Assembly (NCBI GenBank): GCA_016788115.1
Contig: JAEURR010000006.1
Coordinates: 62,001-126,000 of the forward strand
Source: Chthonomonas sp.
GTDB lineage: Bacteria > Armatimonadota > Fimbriimonadia > Fimbriimonadales > Fimbriimonadaceae
Reading direction: 5' to 3'
Length of the DNA: 64,000 nt
Each line of letters opens with the position of its first letter. The stretch's first letter is position 1. The position numbers and the translations under genes were made by a program. Under the pieces are notes generated by a model, which saw only the letters and a program-made list of their open reading frames with translations, was not told where the DNA came from and made no database searches. Positions 49,312 to 57,215 of this stretch are shown in pieces.

Positions 49312-51399
49312 TTAATGCCACTGGATTCCGTTCCATTCGTCGGTACGAAAGGGAGAAGCCGGTAATCCTGCCCGATTGAGGAGGTTGCAGTCGGGATTGT
49401 CGGCCCAGCCGTACCGGACTGCGACCGGCTCAGGAACGAGCGGCGACGAGACAAGCACGGACTCATTCTCGATGATCGCCTGCGCAGGCGCAAAGCGCCG
49501 ATCCGGCCCCGCTACGATGAACCCGCGCAGGGCGGCGTTGCTATCGGTCATGAGCCCACCGGCCGTGTTCTTGAAGTACAGCCGGATCGTGTTCCCTTCG
49601 ATTTTGAATCCGTCTATCGTGGGGCTCAGGCCACGGACGGTCGTGTAGTAGACCAGTTGGCGAGCTGCTTCGGCGAGCCGCTGGCCCACGGGGATCTTGT
49701 TTCGGGGATGGATGTCGTTCGCATCGCCGAGGTCGATGGTCACGGCCAACCCCACCCTTGGAAGCTTAGTTGCCAAGCGCTGTGCCTCCCGGATCTCCGC
49801 CCATTCGGAGTCTTTTGGCTGAGTAGTTCGCGCACGATAACCGGGCAACTGTACGATCAAGAACGGCAGGTCACCCTGAGTGAACTCGTTGCGCCACGAT
49901 TGGATCAGCTTGGGAAGAAGTACCGTGTATTGCTTTCCGCGTCCGGCGTTTGTTTCGCCCTGGTACCACGCCACTCCGGTCAGGCTAAACGGCGCAAGCG
50001 GCTTGATCATGCCGTTGAACAAGTTGCTCGGCGCGCGCGGATGCCCGGGGCCGAATGGGATTTCCAGCGGCTTGATCAGGCTGGGATCCAACGGAGTCTC
50101 CACCTTGACTCTCCAATCTCCCGCCAGCGGCATGGGCACCAGACTCGCGACGCTGCGGATCTTCATGTCACCGGGGTCGCTGGCAAATCCGCCCTTCCCT
50201 TCCCGATTGAACACGCGAATGGCAATCACATTTGCACCCGCGCGGACCAACCGAGGGTGAACAACGTACCGACGCACCAGACCCGCCGGATCGATCTCAC
50301 CGGCAACGGTAAACCCGACCTGCACCCCGTTCCAGTACACATTGTCCAGATCCGCTATCTGCCCCAGATGGAGCGTGAGCTCGTGGTCGTCAAACTCATG
50401 CGGAAGATTGATGACCCGGCGGTACCAGACCACTCCATCGATCTGCATTTTGGGGTCGAGGTCCTCCCAGTAGCCAGGGACCTTCAGCTTGCTCCAGTTC
50501 CGGTCGTCGAACTTAGGCGAATGGTAGCCGAGCGCAAACCCGCGGTTCCCTGGATCAGACTGTACGGTCGGACGCGGGATTCGGGAACGCTGACGATACT
50601 GTTCGATCTCTTCACGGTTGATCGTCTTCGCGCGGTCGTAGCTCTCAAGCAGCGGCTTCAGCTCGGGATCGAATGAGAGCGCGCGTCGCGGCGTCCACGC
50701 CTCGCCTGACGAGCCACCCCAGCTGGATTCGATGATCCCGATGGGCACCTTCTCTTCGATGAGTAGCTCGCGGGCAAATCCATAGGCAACTGCGCTGAAG
50801 CTGCCCGCGACCGAGGGTGTGCAGGTCCGCCAAACTCCGCGGACATCCATCGCTGGCTCATCAGCCGCGTTGAATCCGACTTTAAAGAAGCGAATGTTTG
50901 GGTGGTCCGCGGCGTCGATCTCGGAGCTTGAATTCTTGGCTTGGCTGAGCGGGAACGCCATGTTTGACTGGCCGCTGCACAGCCAGACGTCACCAACGAG
51001 AACATTCGCAAGGACGAGTTCATCGACATCGTCAAAGATCCCCATCTCGCCCGGACCTCCGGCGGTCATCGGCGCGAGGGTCACCATCCACTTGCCCTTC
51101 CCATCGACGATGGTCGATTCTGCTTGACCGCGGAACGTCACGCTGACGCGCACACCGGGCGTACCCCAACCCCAAACGGGCACTGGACGATCGCGCTGCA
51201 GCACCATGCCATGGCCAAACAACCCTGCGGTGCGCAGACGAGTGCGACCCGGCGTGACAGGCACCGCCTGAACGAACTCGCGCGCGGGGGATCGGGCGCC
51301 GAGCTTTCCGGGTGGCTGCGCGCTCGGTCCGGCGAACGCCAGGCTCGCGGCACCGGCCACGGCCCACCCGATCGCTAGCCTAAAAATTGCGCGCCCCAA
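49312..51399 (-). CDS. Secreted sialate O-acetylesterase-like SGNH hydrolase
   Basis: Predicted esterase removing O-acetyl groups from sialic acids or other sugars. The 695-residue protein has a signal peptide (about 1-23, SLAFAGPS). A beta domain starts FGHGMVLQRDRPVPVWGWG. The SGNH nucleophile Ser is in WLCSGQSNMAFPL, and IIESSWGGSSGEAW carries the oxyanion Gly block. An inserted galactose-binding-like jelly roll (about 290-420) precedes the second half with FSLTGVAWYQGETNAGRGKQ. A late Asp-His pair lies near DANDIHPRNK. The start TTG 51399 gives a good signal peptide but weak SD. It follows the isomerase-like gene by 10 bases. Confidence 0.85.
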   Translation of the reverse strand: MGRAIFRLAIGWAVAGAASLAFAGPSAQPPGKLGARSPAREFVQAVPVTPGRTRLRTAGLFGHGMVLQRDRPVPVWGWGTPGVRVSVTFRGQAESTIVDGKGKWMVTLAPMTAGGPGEMGIFDDVDELVLANVLVGDVWLCSGQSNMAFPLSQAKNSSSEIDAADHPNIRFFKVGFNAADEPAMDVRGVWRTCTPSVAGSFSAVAYGFARELLIEEKVPIGIIESSWGGSSGEAWTPRRALSFDPELKPLLESYDRAKTINREEIEQYRQRSRIPRPTVQSDPGNRGFALGYHSPKFDDRNWSKLKVPGYWEDLDPKMQIDGVVWYRRVINLPHEFDDHELTLHLGQIADLDNVYWNGVQVGFTVAGEIDPAGLVRRYVVHPRLVRAGANVIAIRVFNREGKGGFASDPGDMKIRSVASLVPMPLAGDWRVKVETPLDPSLIKPLEIPFGPGHPRAPSNLFNGMIKPLAPFSLTGVAWYQGETNAGRGKQYTVLLPKLIQSWRNEFTQGDLPFLIVQLPGYRARTTQPKDSEWAEIREAQRLATKLPRVGLAVTIDLGDANDIHPRNKIPVGQRLAEAARQLVYYTTVRGLSPTIDGFKIEGNTIRLYFKNTAGGLMTDSNAALRGFIVAGPDRRFAPAQAIIENESVLVSSPLVPEPVAVRYGWADNPDCNLLNRAGLPASPFRTDEWNGIQWH

Positions 51400-51409
51400 G
51401 GTCGTGAGT

Positions 51410-52396
51410 TTACTCTTTCGCCCAGAACATGGGACCCGGTTTCTCCTCGACCACCGCCTCGCGCAAGGTCGAAACTGCCCGTCGCAGGCCCTCCATCGTG
51501 GACATCAGGCCGTCCTCATGCTCGATGCTCAGAACGTCGTCGTATCCATGCGCGAGTAGCACCGAAACGAAACTGCGCCACCACTCAACGCCATGACCGA
51601 ACCCCACGCTCCGGAATACCCACGAGCGGTTGGCGATGTCACCGTAGCTCTTGGTGTCCAAGTTGCCGTTGAGCGTTGAGTTGGCGGAATCGATGCGCAG
51701 GTCCTTGGCGTGGCAATGGTAGAACGCCCCTTTGCGCAGCAACTCTCGCGCGGCAGCGATCGGGTCGATGCCCTGCCACCACAGGTGCGAGGGGTCAAAG
51801 TTCGCCCCGATCCGATCCTCGAGTTTCGAGCCCATGGCCCGGCGCAATCTCAGAAGCGTGTCGTTCGAGTACACCACGAATCCGGGGTGCATTTCGATGC
51901 AGAACTTCACGTTGAAAATCGACAGCTGCTTGGCCTGCGCGCGCCAATACGGAATCACTCGCCGCTCCCACTGCCAATCAAGAATGGTGCGAAATTCGTC
52001 TGGCCATGCACAAGTCACCCAGTTCGGATTCTTGGCACGCGCCGAGTCTCCCGGACAACCGCTGAAGCCGTTGACGCGCTCGATCCCGAGGGCGTTGGCG
52101 AGCTTGACCGCTTTGACAAACGCGTTGTGATGATCCTCGGCGATCGCGCGGTTCGGATGGAGGGGATTTCCGTGGACACTGATGGCAGAAAGAGTGATCT
52201 TTCGCCGGTCCAGTTCGGACAATAGTCGGTCGCGGGCAGCCTTGCTCTCCAGCAGAGCGTCCACTTCCAGGTGCGGCGACCCAGGGTACGCACCCGCACC
52301 AAGCTCAACGGCTTCGATTCCTTCGGCCTGAACCGTGTCCAGCACCTGCTCAAACGATTTGTCGCCAAATAGCGCGGTGAAAATTCCGATCTTCAT
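51410..52396 (-). CDS. Sugar phosphate isomerase/epimerase-like TIM-barrel protein
   Basis: A 328-residue AP-endonuclease-2/xylose-isomerase-like barrel. Family phrases are MKIGIFTALFGDKSFEQVL, AISVHGNPLHPN, IEMHPGFVVYSN (metal-binding Glu/His), ANFDPSHLWWQGIDP, FYHCHAKDLRID and LSIEHEDGLMS (final metal Glu). The likely reaction is isomerisation or epimerisation of a sugar or inositol derivative. It is paired with the sialate O-acetylesterase-like gene, suggesting use of a decorated sugar (inference). Substrate unknown. Confidence 0.85.
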   Translation of the reverse strand: MKIGIFTALFGDKSFEQVLDTVQAEGIEAVELGAGAYPGSPHLEVDALLESKAARDRLLSELDRRKITLSAISVHGNPLHPNRAIAEDHHNAFVKAVKLANALGIERVNGFSGCPGDSARAKNPNWVTCAWPDEFRTILDWQWERRVIPYWRAQAKQLSIFNVKFCIEMHPGFVVYSNDTLLRLRRAMGSKLEDRIGANFDPSHLWWQGIDPIAAARELLRKGAFYHCHAKDLRIDSANSTLNGNLDTKSYGDIANRSWVFRSVGFGHGVEWWRSFVSVLLAHGYDDVLSIEHEDGLMSTMEGLRRAVSTLREAVVEEKPGPMFWAKE

Positions 52397-52418
52397 CTAG
52401 CCAGTATTCTATCGGAGC

Positions 52419-52955
52419 ATGGCGCAGGAATACCGGATCCGACAGGCGACCCAAGCGGACTCCCCTCAAGTGGTGGAGTGCATCCGTACTGTCTACGACG
52501 AGTACGGCTTCACGTGGGAAGCCGATGGTTACCACGCAGACCTGTACGATCTCGAACGACACTACGCAGCACCGGACAAATTCTGGGTCGCCGAGTCAGA
52601 TGGCCTGGTGATGGGGACCACTGCGCTCGAGGTTTTCGATGAGATCACGGGTCAGCCCGGCGGGCTGACCTGGATCGACGGACTACCGCGAGCGGTCGGC
52701 ACGACATGTGGGCTGATGCGGCTCTACGTACGCAAGGAAGGGCGCGGAAACGGACTCGGGCGTCGGCTCTATGAAACTGTCATCGCCGAGGCACGTGCAC
52801 AGGGACACACGTGGATGGAGATTTGGAGCGATCTTCGCTTCACTGCCGCGCACGGTCTCTACACCGCTTCAGGAGCGGAACTCCTTGGCGAGCGCAAGCT
52901 CATCACCGACCCCGATCAGAGCATCGAGGCCGGTTTTCGCCTGAGACTCAAGTAA
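52419..52955 (+). CDS. GNAT-family N-acetyltransferase
   Basis: A 178-residue acetyltransferase. It starts YRIRQATQADSPQVVECI. The acetyl-CoA loop LYVRKEGRGNGLGRRLYETVIAEA holds the R/Q-x-x-G-x-G/A motif. FTAAHGLYTASGAELLG is motif B. The substrate cannot be read. The ATG lies 22 bases from the divergent isomerase gene. Confidence 0.88.
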   Translation: MAQEYRIRQATQADSPQVVECIRTVYDEYGFTWEADGYHADLYDLERHYAAPDKFWVAESDGLVMGTTALEVFDEITGQPGGLTWIDGLPRAVGTTCGLMRLYVRKEGRGNGLGRRLYETVIAEARAQGHTWMEIWSDLRFTAAHGLYTASGAELLGERKLITDPDQSIEAGFRLRLK

Positions 52956-52956
52956 A

Positions 52957-52986
52957 CGAGGCCGGATCGTTTCCGATCCGACCTCG
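52957..52986. terminator. Terminator between the GNAT gene and the Spy-like gene
   Basis: CGAGG-c-CGGATCG and CGATCCG-a-CCTCG form a 12-bp stem with one internal mismatch and a TTTC loop, starting two bases after the GNAT stop. CTTGGTCTTTCT follows on the plus strand. It can serve both convergent genes. Confidence 0.82.
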
Positions 52987-53007
52987 CTTGGTCTTTCTAG
53001 GTTAGCC

Positions 53008-53535
53008 TTAGAGCGGGCCGCCTGGGCCTTCGCCCGGACCGTCACCCGGTCCACCGCCGGGGCCACCCGGGCCGCCTCGACCAGGACCTCGGCCTTCACC
53101 GCGCTCCTTGCGAGCCTTTTCCATTTCTTCCTTCATGAGCTTCTTGAACTCTTCGCGCTGCTCGGCAGTCAGGATCTTCTCCAGGCCGGTGCGATAGCCC
53201 TCCATCACGTCGCGCATCTTCTTGCGATCTTCGTCCGAAGGCGGATTGCCCTGTCCGCCGCCCTTGCCGCGGAGTTCGTCCATGGCCTTCTTCGTCTTCT
53301 CGCGCAGGGCCTTGATCTCTGCCTTCTGCTTGTCGCTCAGGTTCAGTTGGGCGAGAACCTTGTCCTCAATCTTCTGCTGGCGCTGGGCCATGCCGCCACC
53401 GGGGCCTCGCTCTCGGCCGCCACCTTGACCTTGGCCGGGACCAGGACCGGGGCCACCGCCTGGCTGGGCGAGGACCGGGGTCAAAAGACCGATGCCGAGT
53501 ACGGCAGTGAATACAAGCGTTGTGAGTTTCTTCAT
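53008..53535 (-). CDS. Periplasmic Spy/CpxP-like protein, Gly/Pro-rich ends (paralogue A)
   Basis: A 175-residue protein with a signal peptide (about 1-23) and a Gly/Pro/Gln-rich stretch (about 25-48). A helical, highly charged core (about 50-145) has two LTxxQ-like motifs: LNLSDKQKAEIKALRE and LTAEQREEFKKLM. The tail is Gly/Pro-rich. This is the layout of Spy/CpxP periplasmic chaperone-like proteins. Spy binds unfolded proteins and CpxP dampens the Cpx kinase, but neither role is shown here. A related gene lies at 61497. It diverges from the cupin gene across 100 bases. Confidence 0.75.
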   Translation of the reverse strand: MKKLTTLVFTAVLGIGLLTPVLAQPGGGPGPGPGQGQGGGRERGPGGGMAQRQQKIEDKVLAQLNLSDKQKAEIKALREKTKKAMDELRGKGGGQGNPPSDEDRKKMRDVMEGYRTGLEKILTAEQREEFKKLMKEEMEKARKERGEGRGPGRGGPGGPGGGPGDGPGEGPGGPL

Positions 53536-53635
53536 CGATTTGCCTCCTGTGAGTGCGGCTCAGTAAGGACCGACGGAGGCGCAAAACGATTGTTCACCGC
53601 AGGCGAGAAAAAAGTCAGCCAAGTACGATATCGAC

Positions 53636-53998
53636 ATGGCTCGACTGATTACCGGACCCACCGTCATCGCCGCACACGGCAACCAACCCAAGCGCATTGA
53701 AGAGTTCTTTGGAGCCGTAAACTCAGGCGACGGTGCAGTTAGCGTCGCTCGAATGAGCAGCCCGCAGGGCTGGACCGAGCCCGGCCAGACGCCAGAGTTT
53801 GACGAGTACACGGTGGTGCTGTCAGGGTGTCTTACGGTCGAAACGCGGGACGGCGTCCACGAAGTCCGCGCGGGGCAAGCGATCCACACCCCTGCCGGCG
53901 AGTGGGTGCGTTACTCCACCCTAAACGGAGCGACCCAGTACGTGGCGGTTTGTTTTCCCGCGTTCACACCTGGGTCGGTCCATCGAGACGATGACTAA
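53636..53998 (+). CDS. Small cupin-domain protein
   Basis: A 120-residue single cupin barrel. Motif 1 is degenerate around GQTPEFDEYTVVLSGCLTVE, with a Glu but few histidines. Motif 2 reads AGQAIHTPAGEWVRYS with one His. A metal may still bind, but the usual three-His-one-Glu set is incomplete. Function unknown; such proteins can be isomerases, dioxygenases or sensors. It converges with the HAF-repeat gene with a four-base gap. Confidence 0.8.
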   Translation: MARLITGPTVIAAHGNQPKRIEEFFGAVNSGDGAVSVARMSSPQGWTEPGQTPEFDEYTVVLSGCLTVETRDGVHEVRAGQAIHTPAGEWVRYSTLNGATQYVAVCFPAFTPGSVHRDDD

Positions 53999-54002
53999 GC
54001 GA

Positions 54003-55043
54003 CTAGGGACTGAGAAGGCAGGAGTGGTCTTGTCCGCCCACCCGCATCGTCGAAACGATCGTGCCAGCATTGGTAATGTCGCGTGCGACACTCAGCACTG
54101 CGCCGGAAGGCAGCGCAGACCTGAGCTTGGTGTTCAAATCGAACCCTTCCCCTCCGCGCCAAAGATACGCGTAATTGACTCCCGAGATGGTGACGCAACC
54201 CACGATATCATCGTTGTCGTTGATGGCGAAGGCGACACCCTCGGTCGCCCCCGTTGGCAGCGGTAGCGGGACAATCGAGTTGGCAGTCGCGACGAACGGG
54301 ACCTGTGCGCCGCTGAAAACGTAAGCACCCACCACCGTGCCCTTCGTATTGATATCCCAGCCTTGGGCGAAACTGCCAGGTCCAGAACCGATGCTGACCA
54401 GGGCGTTGCCGACGCTGCGGAAAGCGTGGTTCTTTCCATCGGTCGAAGGAGCAACCCCGGTCATCACGCCAGCATTGTTGATTGCCTGGATGGAGATCGA
54501 GCCAGTTCCGCCCAGCGTGGTGATGTCCGTCACCGTGCCCGCGACCGATCGCCATACCGAGTACGTGCTGCCGGTCCAGGTAACACCCGCGATGTTGCCC
54601 GCGTCGTTCACGGCCAACGCGGCCGAGTTCGTTCCGACGGCGAGGCCGAGATTGATCTCCAAGATGCCTGAGTCGTTGCTCTGGATGGCGCGCGTGTCGG
54701 CCCCGTTATCCGCACTTCCGTAGGCGATGCCGGTCGCACCGACGTCGAACCCGCGGCTCGCCGCTCCACCAAGCGTGCCGTACGTGGTGAAACCGTTGGG
54801 CAAACTCCAGGTGACCATGCGGTTGTCGCTGGTACCCACGGCCAGTCCGGATGCGCTGATGCGAACGATCTGGGTGTTCGTTGCGCTCGGCTTTTGGATC
54901 GCGGTAGGAGTCCACTGCGTCGCGAGGGACGCCGTGGAGGACTTCTTGCCTCCACCGCAACCCGCGCCAGTCATCCCTACAGCCACCAGCGCCGCCAGCG
55001 CGAGCAGGCCTACACCACGTCCGGAAACTCGAGACACTTTCAT
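54003..55043 (-). CDS. Lipoprotein with HAF-type repeats
   Basis: A 346-residue protein with a signal peptide and lipobox-like TGAGC followed by GGGKK. From about residue 60 the chain is built of repeats with phrases such as DVGATGIAYGSADNGADTRAI, AVNDAGNIAG and AINNAGVMTGV, each with a short aromatic strand. This resembles HAF-repeat exported proteins, probably a beta-propeller. Function unknown. Its ATG overlaps the stop of the upstream lipoprotein (TAATG), implying coupled expression. Confidence 0.7.
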   Translation of the reverse strand: MKVSRVSGRGVGLLALAALVAVGMTGAGCGGGKKSSTASLATQWTPTAIQKPSATNTQIVRISASGLAVGTSDNRMVTWSLPNGFTTYGTLGGAASRGFDVGATGIAYGSADNGADTRAIQSNDSGILEINLGLAVGTNSAALAVNDAGNIAGVTWTGSTYSVWRSVAGTVTDITTLGGTGSISIQAINNAGVMTGVAPSTDGKNHAFRSVGNALVSIGSGPGSFAQGWDINTKGTVVGAYVFSGAQVPFVATANSIVPLPLPTGATEGVAFAINDNDDIVGCVTISGVNYAYLWRGGEGFDLNTKLRSALPSGAVLSVARDITNAGTIVSTMRVGGQDHSCLLSP

Positions 55044-55816
55044 TACTCTTCAGGACGATCTGGAAGAGTGATTTGCACTTGAGAGACGACGTTTGCCTCG
55101 ACAATTGTGCCGACGGGCGCAACGACCTGACGTGCCTTGAGCATGCGCCCGACCCGGTCGAATAGCGTGCCCGCAAGGCTCGAGACTTCCAACGACGCGG
55201 TTAGGTCACGCAGCCCGATGCGCTTGACGCTGCCGTCAAACACCTTGTCGAGCGCGGTGGCTGGCGGTTGGTGGAGCTTCTGCCAGTCCTCGGCGGTCAT
55301 CCCTCGCAGGCCCAGCTCCTCGAAGCGCTGCAACACGACTATCTGTTCGGACGACATGTTGACTTCACTGGCAAGCTTGGGGAGCGCAGACTTCATCGAT
55401 TCACGTTTAAACTCGTAGCGATCTCCCTCTTGCCGAATATCGACTCTCTCCAGAGAGGCTGCGTAGACATGGCTAAGAGTGACGGCGAGCCGCGCGGGTT
55501 CGTTGGAGACCGCCCCCATCGTGGTGCCGCGTCGAGACCAAACCACTTCACCCTCGCCTACTGCGCCAGCGGGGATGAGTACGTGCCCTTGGCGGTCCTT
55601 GACATCGGCGATGACCGCGACTGGAAATCGGTGCCCCTCCTCTGTCTTTCCCGATTCGAGAGCCTCAAGGAGAACGACGCTCACGGGCGTCCCGGCGACG
55701 AGCGTGACGACCACCGGCGGTTTGGGCGCAGCTGCGACGGGCTCGCCGGGTTTCGAGCAGCCGCTGAGCAGAAGGAGGCCGGCAAGGCAGACGAGTCCCA
55801 CGCGATTGGGCTTCAT
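55043..55816 (-). CDS. Predicted lipoprotein of unknown function
   Basis: A 257-residue protein with a short signal and the lipobox LLSGC (Cys20). Residues about 38-125 look beta-rich, with VLIPAGAVGEGEVVWSRRGTTMG recalling the TrbI/VirB10-like or DUF-type beta domains that follow a GTPVSVVLLEAL phrase. About 130-200 are helical. I do not assign a family with confidence. It sits in the run ridA, 'quinate dehydrogenase-like' gene, this gene, HAF lipoprotein. Confidence 0.6.
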   Translation of the reverse strand: MKPNRVGLVCLAGLLLLSGCSKPGEPVAAAPKPPVVVTLVAGTPVSVVLLEALESGKTEEGHRFPVAVIADVKDRQGHVLIPAGAVGEGEVVWSRRGTTMGAVSNEPARLAVTLSHVYAASLERVDIRQEGDRYEFKRESMKSALPKLASEVNMSSEQIVVLQRFEELGLRGMTAEDWQKLHQPPATALDKVFDGSVKRIGLRDLTASLEVSSLAGTLFDRVGRMLKARQVVAPVGTIVEANVVSQVQITLPDRPEE

Positions 55817-55848
55817 AATCGAAATCTACCTTGCCGCTCCAACTGGTG

Positions 55849-56757
55849 CTACGGTTCTTGCAATCGGAGGACGTTTGGCTTCCAATCCAACTCGGCCATC
55901 TTGGCCAAGTAATCCGCAGGAGTGATCTCTCCGACCGGCTTGCCGATCAGGCTGACAAGCACCCCCTCCATCACATTGGTGGCGAACGTCTCACCGCCAA
56001 AAACCGGGGTGGTGGTGATGAGCTGGGAGACTCCGGCCGAGCGCATCCACTCGACGTTTGCCTTGCGTACGCTCTGAGTGATGATCGTTTTCCCATCGAG
56101 TCGGTCCGGTGCGTATCGGTTGATGAACAGGGAGTCGCCCGCGATTACGGTGGCCCAGCCGAAGTCCGCCTGAAACTTCGGAGTCCGAACCTTTTGTTTG
56201 TCGCCGGTCGGATAGAACCACTGAAAAGGAAGCTGCGTAATGATCGGCAGCAGTATCGCACCGAGTCGCTGGACGCCCTTGTAGCTACGCACTCGAAGTG
56301 GTAGACCCACCCCGAACATTAGGTCCCCGTACAATACTTCAGGGCAAAGCTCGCTGAGCGACTGTGCCATGCCGTAGCGGTCCGCCGCGCTCATGAGGAG
56401 CACGCGCTGCTCTGCGAAGTTCACGGTTCCTTCCCTCTGGAGCCGCTGAATGGTCTCTCGTTCCAGCGTATGTTTAAGGCCGCTACCATCCACCACCGGG
56501 GTTGTTTTGGCTCCGCGTACTGCTCCGACAATCTCTCGGAAGGCGTACTTCCGGTCGCCAACGACCACGTAGATATCGCAACCACCTACCCCAAGCGCAG
56601 CGACCTGGCCATCAAGCTCGGTGAACATCGCGGCGAACCGCTTCATGTCGCCGTCGGTTCCGATCCGCTCAATCGAGAACTGCTCGCCGAGGATTTCGAC
56701 CTGGGTGGACTTATCCCGCTCGCTTGTCCCCAAGCTGATACTGACGACGCGCTTCAA
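55849..56757 (-). CDS. Member of a family auto-annotated as quinate 5-dehydrogenase; role uncertain
   Basis: A 302-residue soluble protein beginning VVSISLGTSERDKSTQVEIL. Phrases IERIGTDGDMKRF, ALGVGGCDIYV, TPVVDGSGLKHTLER and QLPFQWFYPTGDKQK recall a family common in Clostridia that databases label quinate 5-dehydrogenase. I recall it from memory and see no classic GxGxxG dinucleotide motif, so the enzymatic label is doubtful. FGGETFATNVMEGVLVSL lies near the end. It overlaps ridA by four bases upstream. The acyl-ACP-reductase-like gene 6 kb away belongs to a group I associate with the same genomes. Confidence 0.55.
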   Translation of the reverse strand: MKRVVSISLGTSERDKSTQVEILGEQFSIERIGTDGDMKRFAAMFTELDGQVAALGVGGCDIYVVVGDRKYAFREIVGAVRGAKTTPVVDGSGLKHTLERETIQRLQREGTVNFAEQRVLLMSAADRYGMAQSLSELCPEVLYGDLMFGVGLPLRVRSYKGVQRLGAILLPIITQLPFQWFYPTGDKQKVRTPKFQADFGWATVIAGDSLFINRYAPDRLDGKTIITQSVRKANVEWMRSAGVSQLITTTPVFGGETFATNVMEGVLVSLIGKPVGEITPADYLAKMAELDWKPNVLRLQEP

Positions 56758-57134
56758 TAGACGGCGATCCCTTCGATCTCAACGTCCACTCCGCGCGGGA
56801 GGCCCGCGGCCGCGACTGTCGACCTTGCTGGAGGTGCGCCCGAGAAGAGGGTCGCATAAACCTCGTTCACCGCCCCGAAGTGATCCATGCTGCTGAGAAA
56901 GATTGTGGTCTTGACGAGGTGGTCAGGGGTCAGGCCCGCGGCGGTGAGCACGGCGCGCATGTTCGCGACGACCTGCTCGCTTTGAGCCCGCACATCTCCG
57001 TCGACCAGCGTTCCATCGGGCCGCAAGGGGATCTGGCCACTCATGAAGAGGATGTTTCCCGAAGCCTTGATCGCCTGCGAATAGGGGCCGATGGCGGCGG
57101 GGGCTTGGTCCGTTGAAACGATCTCGCGCATCAT
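56754..57134 (-). CDS. ridA: RidA-family enamine/imine deaminase
   Basis: Hydrolyses reactive 2-aminoacrylate-type enamines released by PLP enzymes, protecting metabolism. It has 126 residues. The trimeric chorismate-mutase-like fold is shown by AIGPYSQAIKASGNILFMSGQIPL, LVKTTIFLSSMDHFGAVNEVY and PARSTVAAAGLPRGVDVEIEGIA, with the catalytic Arg in PARSTV. The next gene overlaps by four bases. Confidence 0.94.
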   Translation of the reverse strand: MMREIVSTDQAPAAIGPYSQAIKASGNILFMSGQIPLRPDGTLVDGDVRAQSEQVVANMRAVLTAAGLTPDHLVKTTIFLSSMDHFGAVNEVYATLFSGAPPARSTVAAAGLPRGVDVEIEGIAVY

Positions 57135-57162
57135 GACCGAAGGTTACCTGTCCCACAAAAGC

Positions 57163-57194
57163 GCGGTGGCCCAGCCGAACAGCCGAGCCACCGC
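57163..57194 (-). terminator. Hairpin downstream of flgE
   Basis: Eight-bp perfect stem GCGGTGGC/GCCACCGC with a 16-base loop, 22 bases after the flgE stop on the minus strand. The downstream side (toward ridA) reads TTTTGTGGGACA on that strand, giving a short T-run. Confidence 0.72.
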
Positions 57195-57215
57195 AACCCT
57201 AAGAACGATCAGCGC

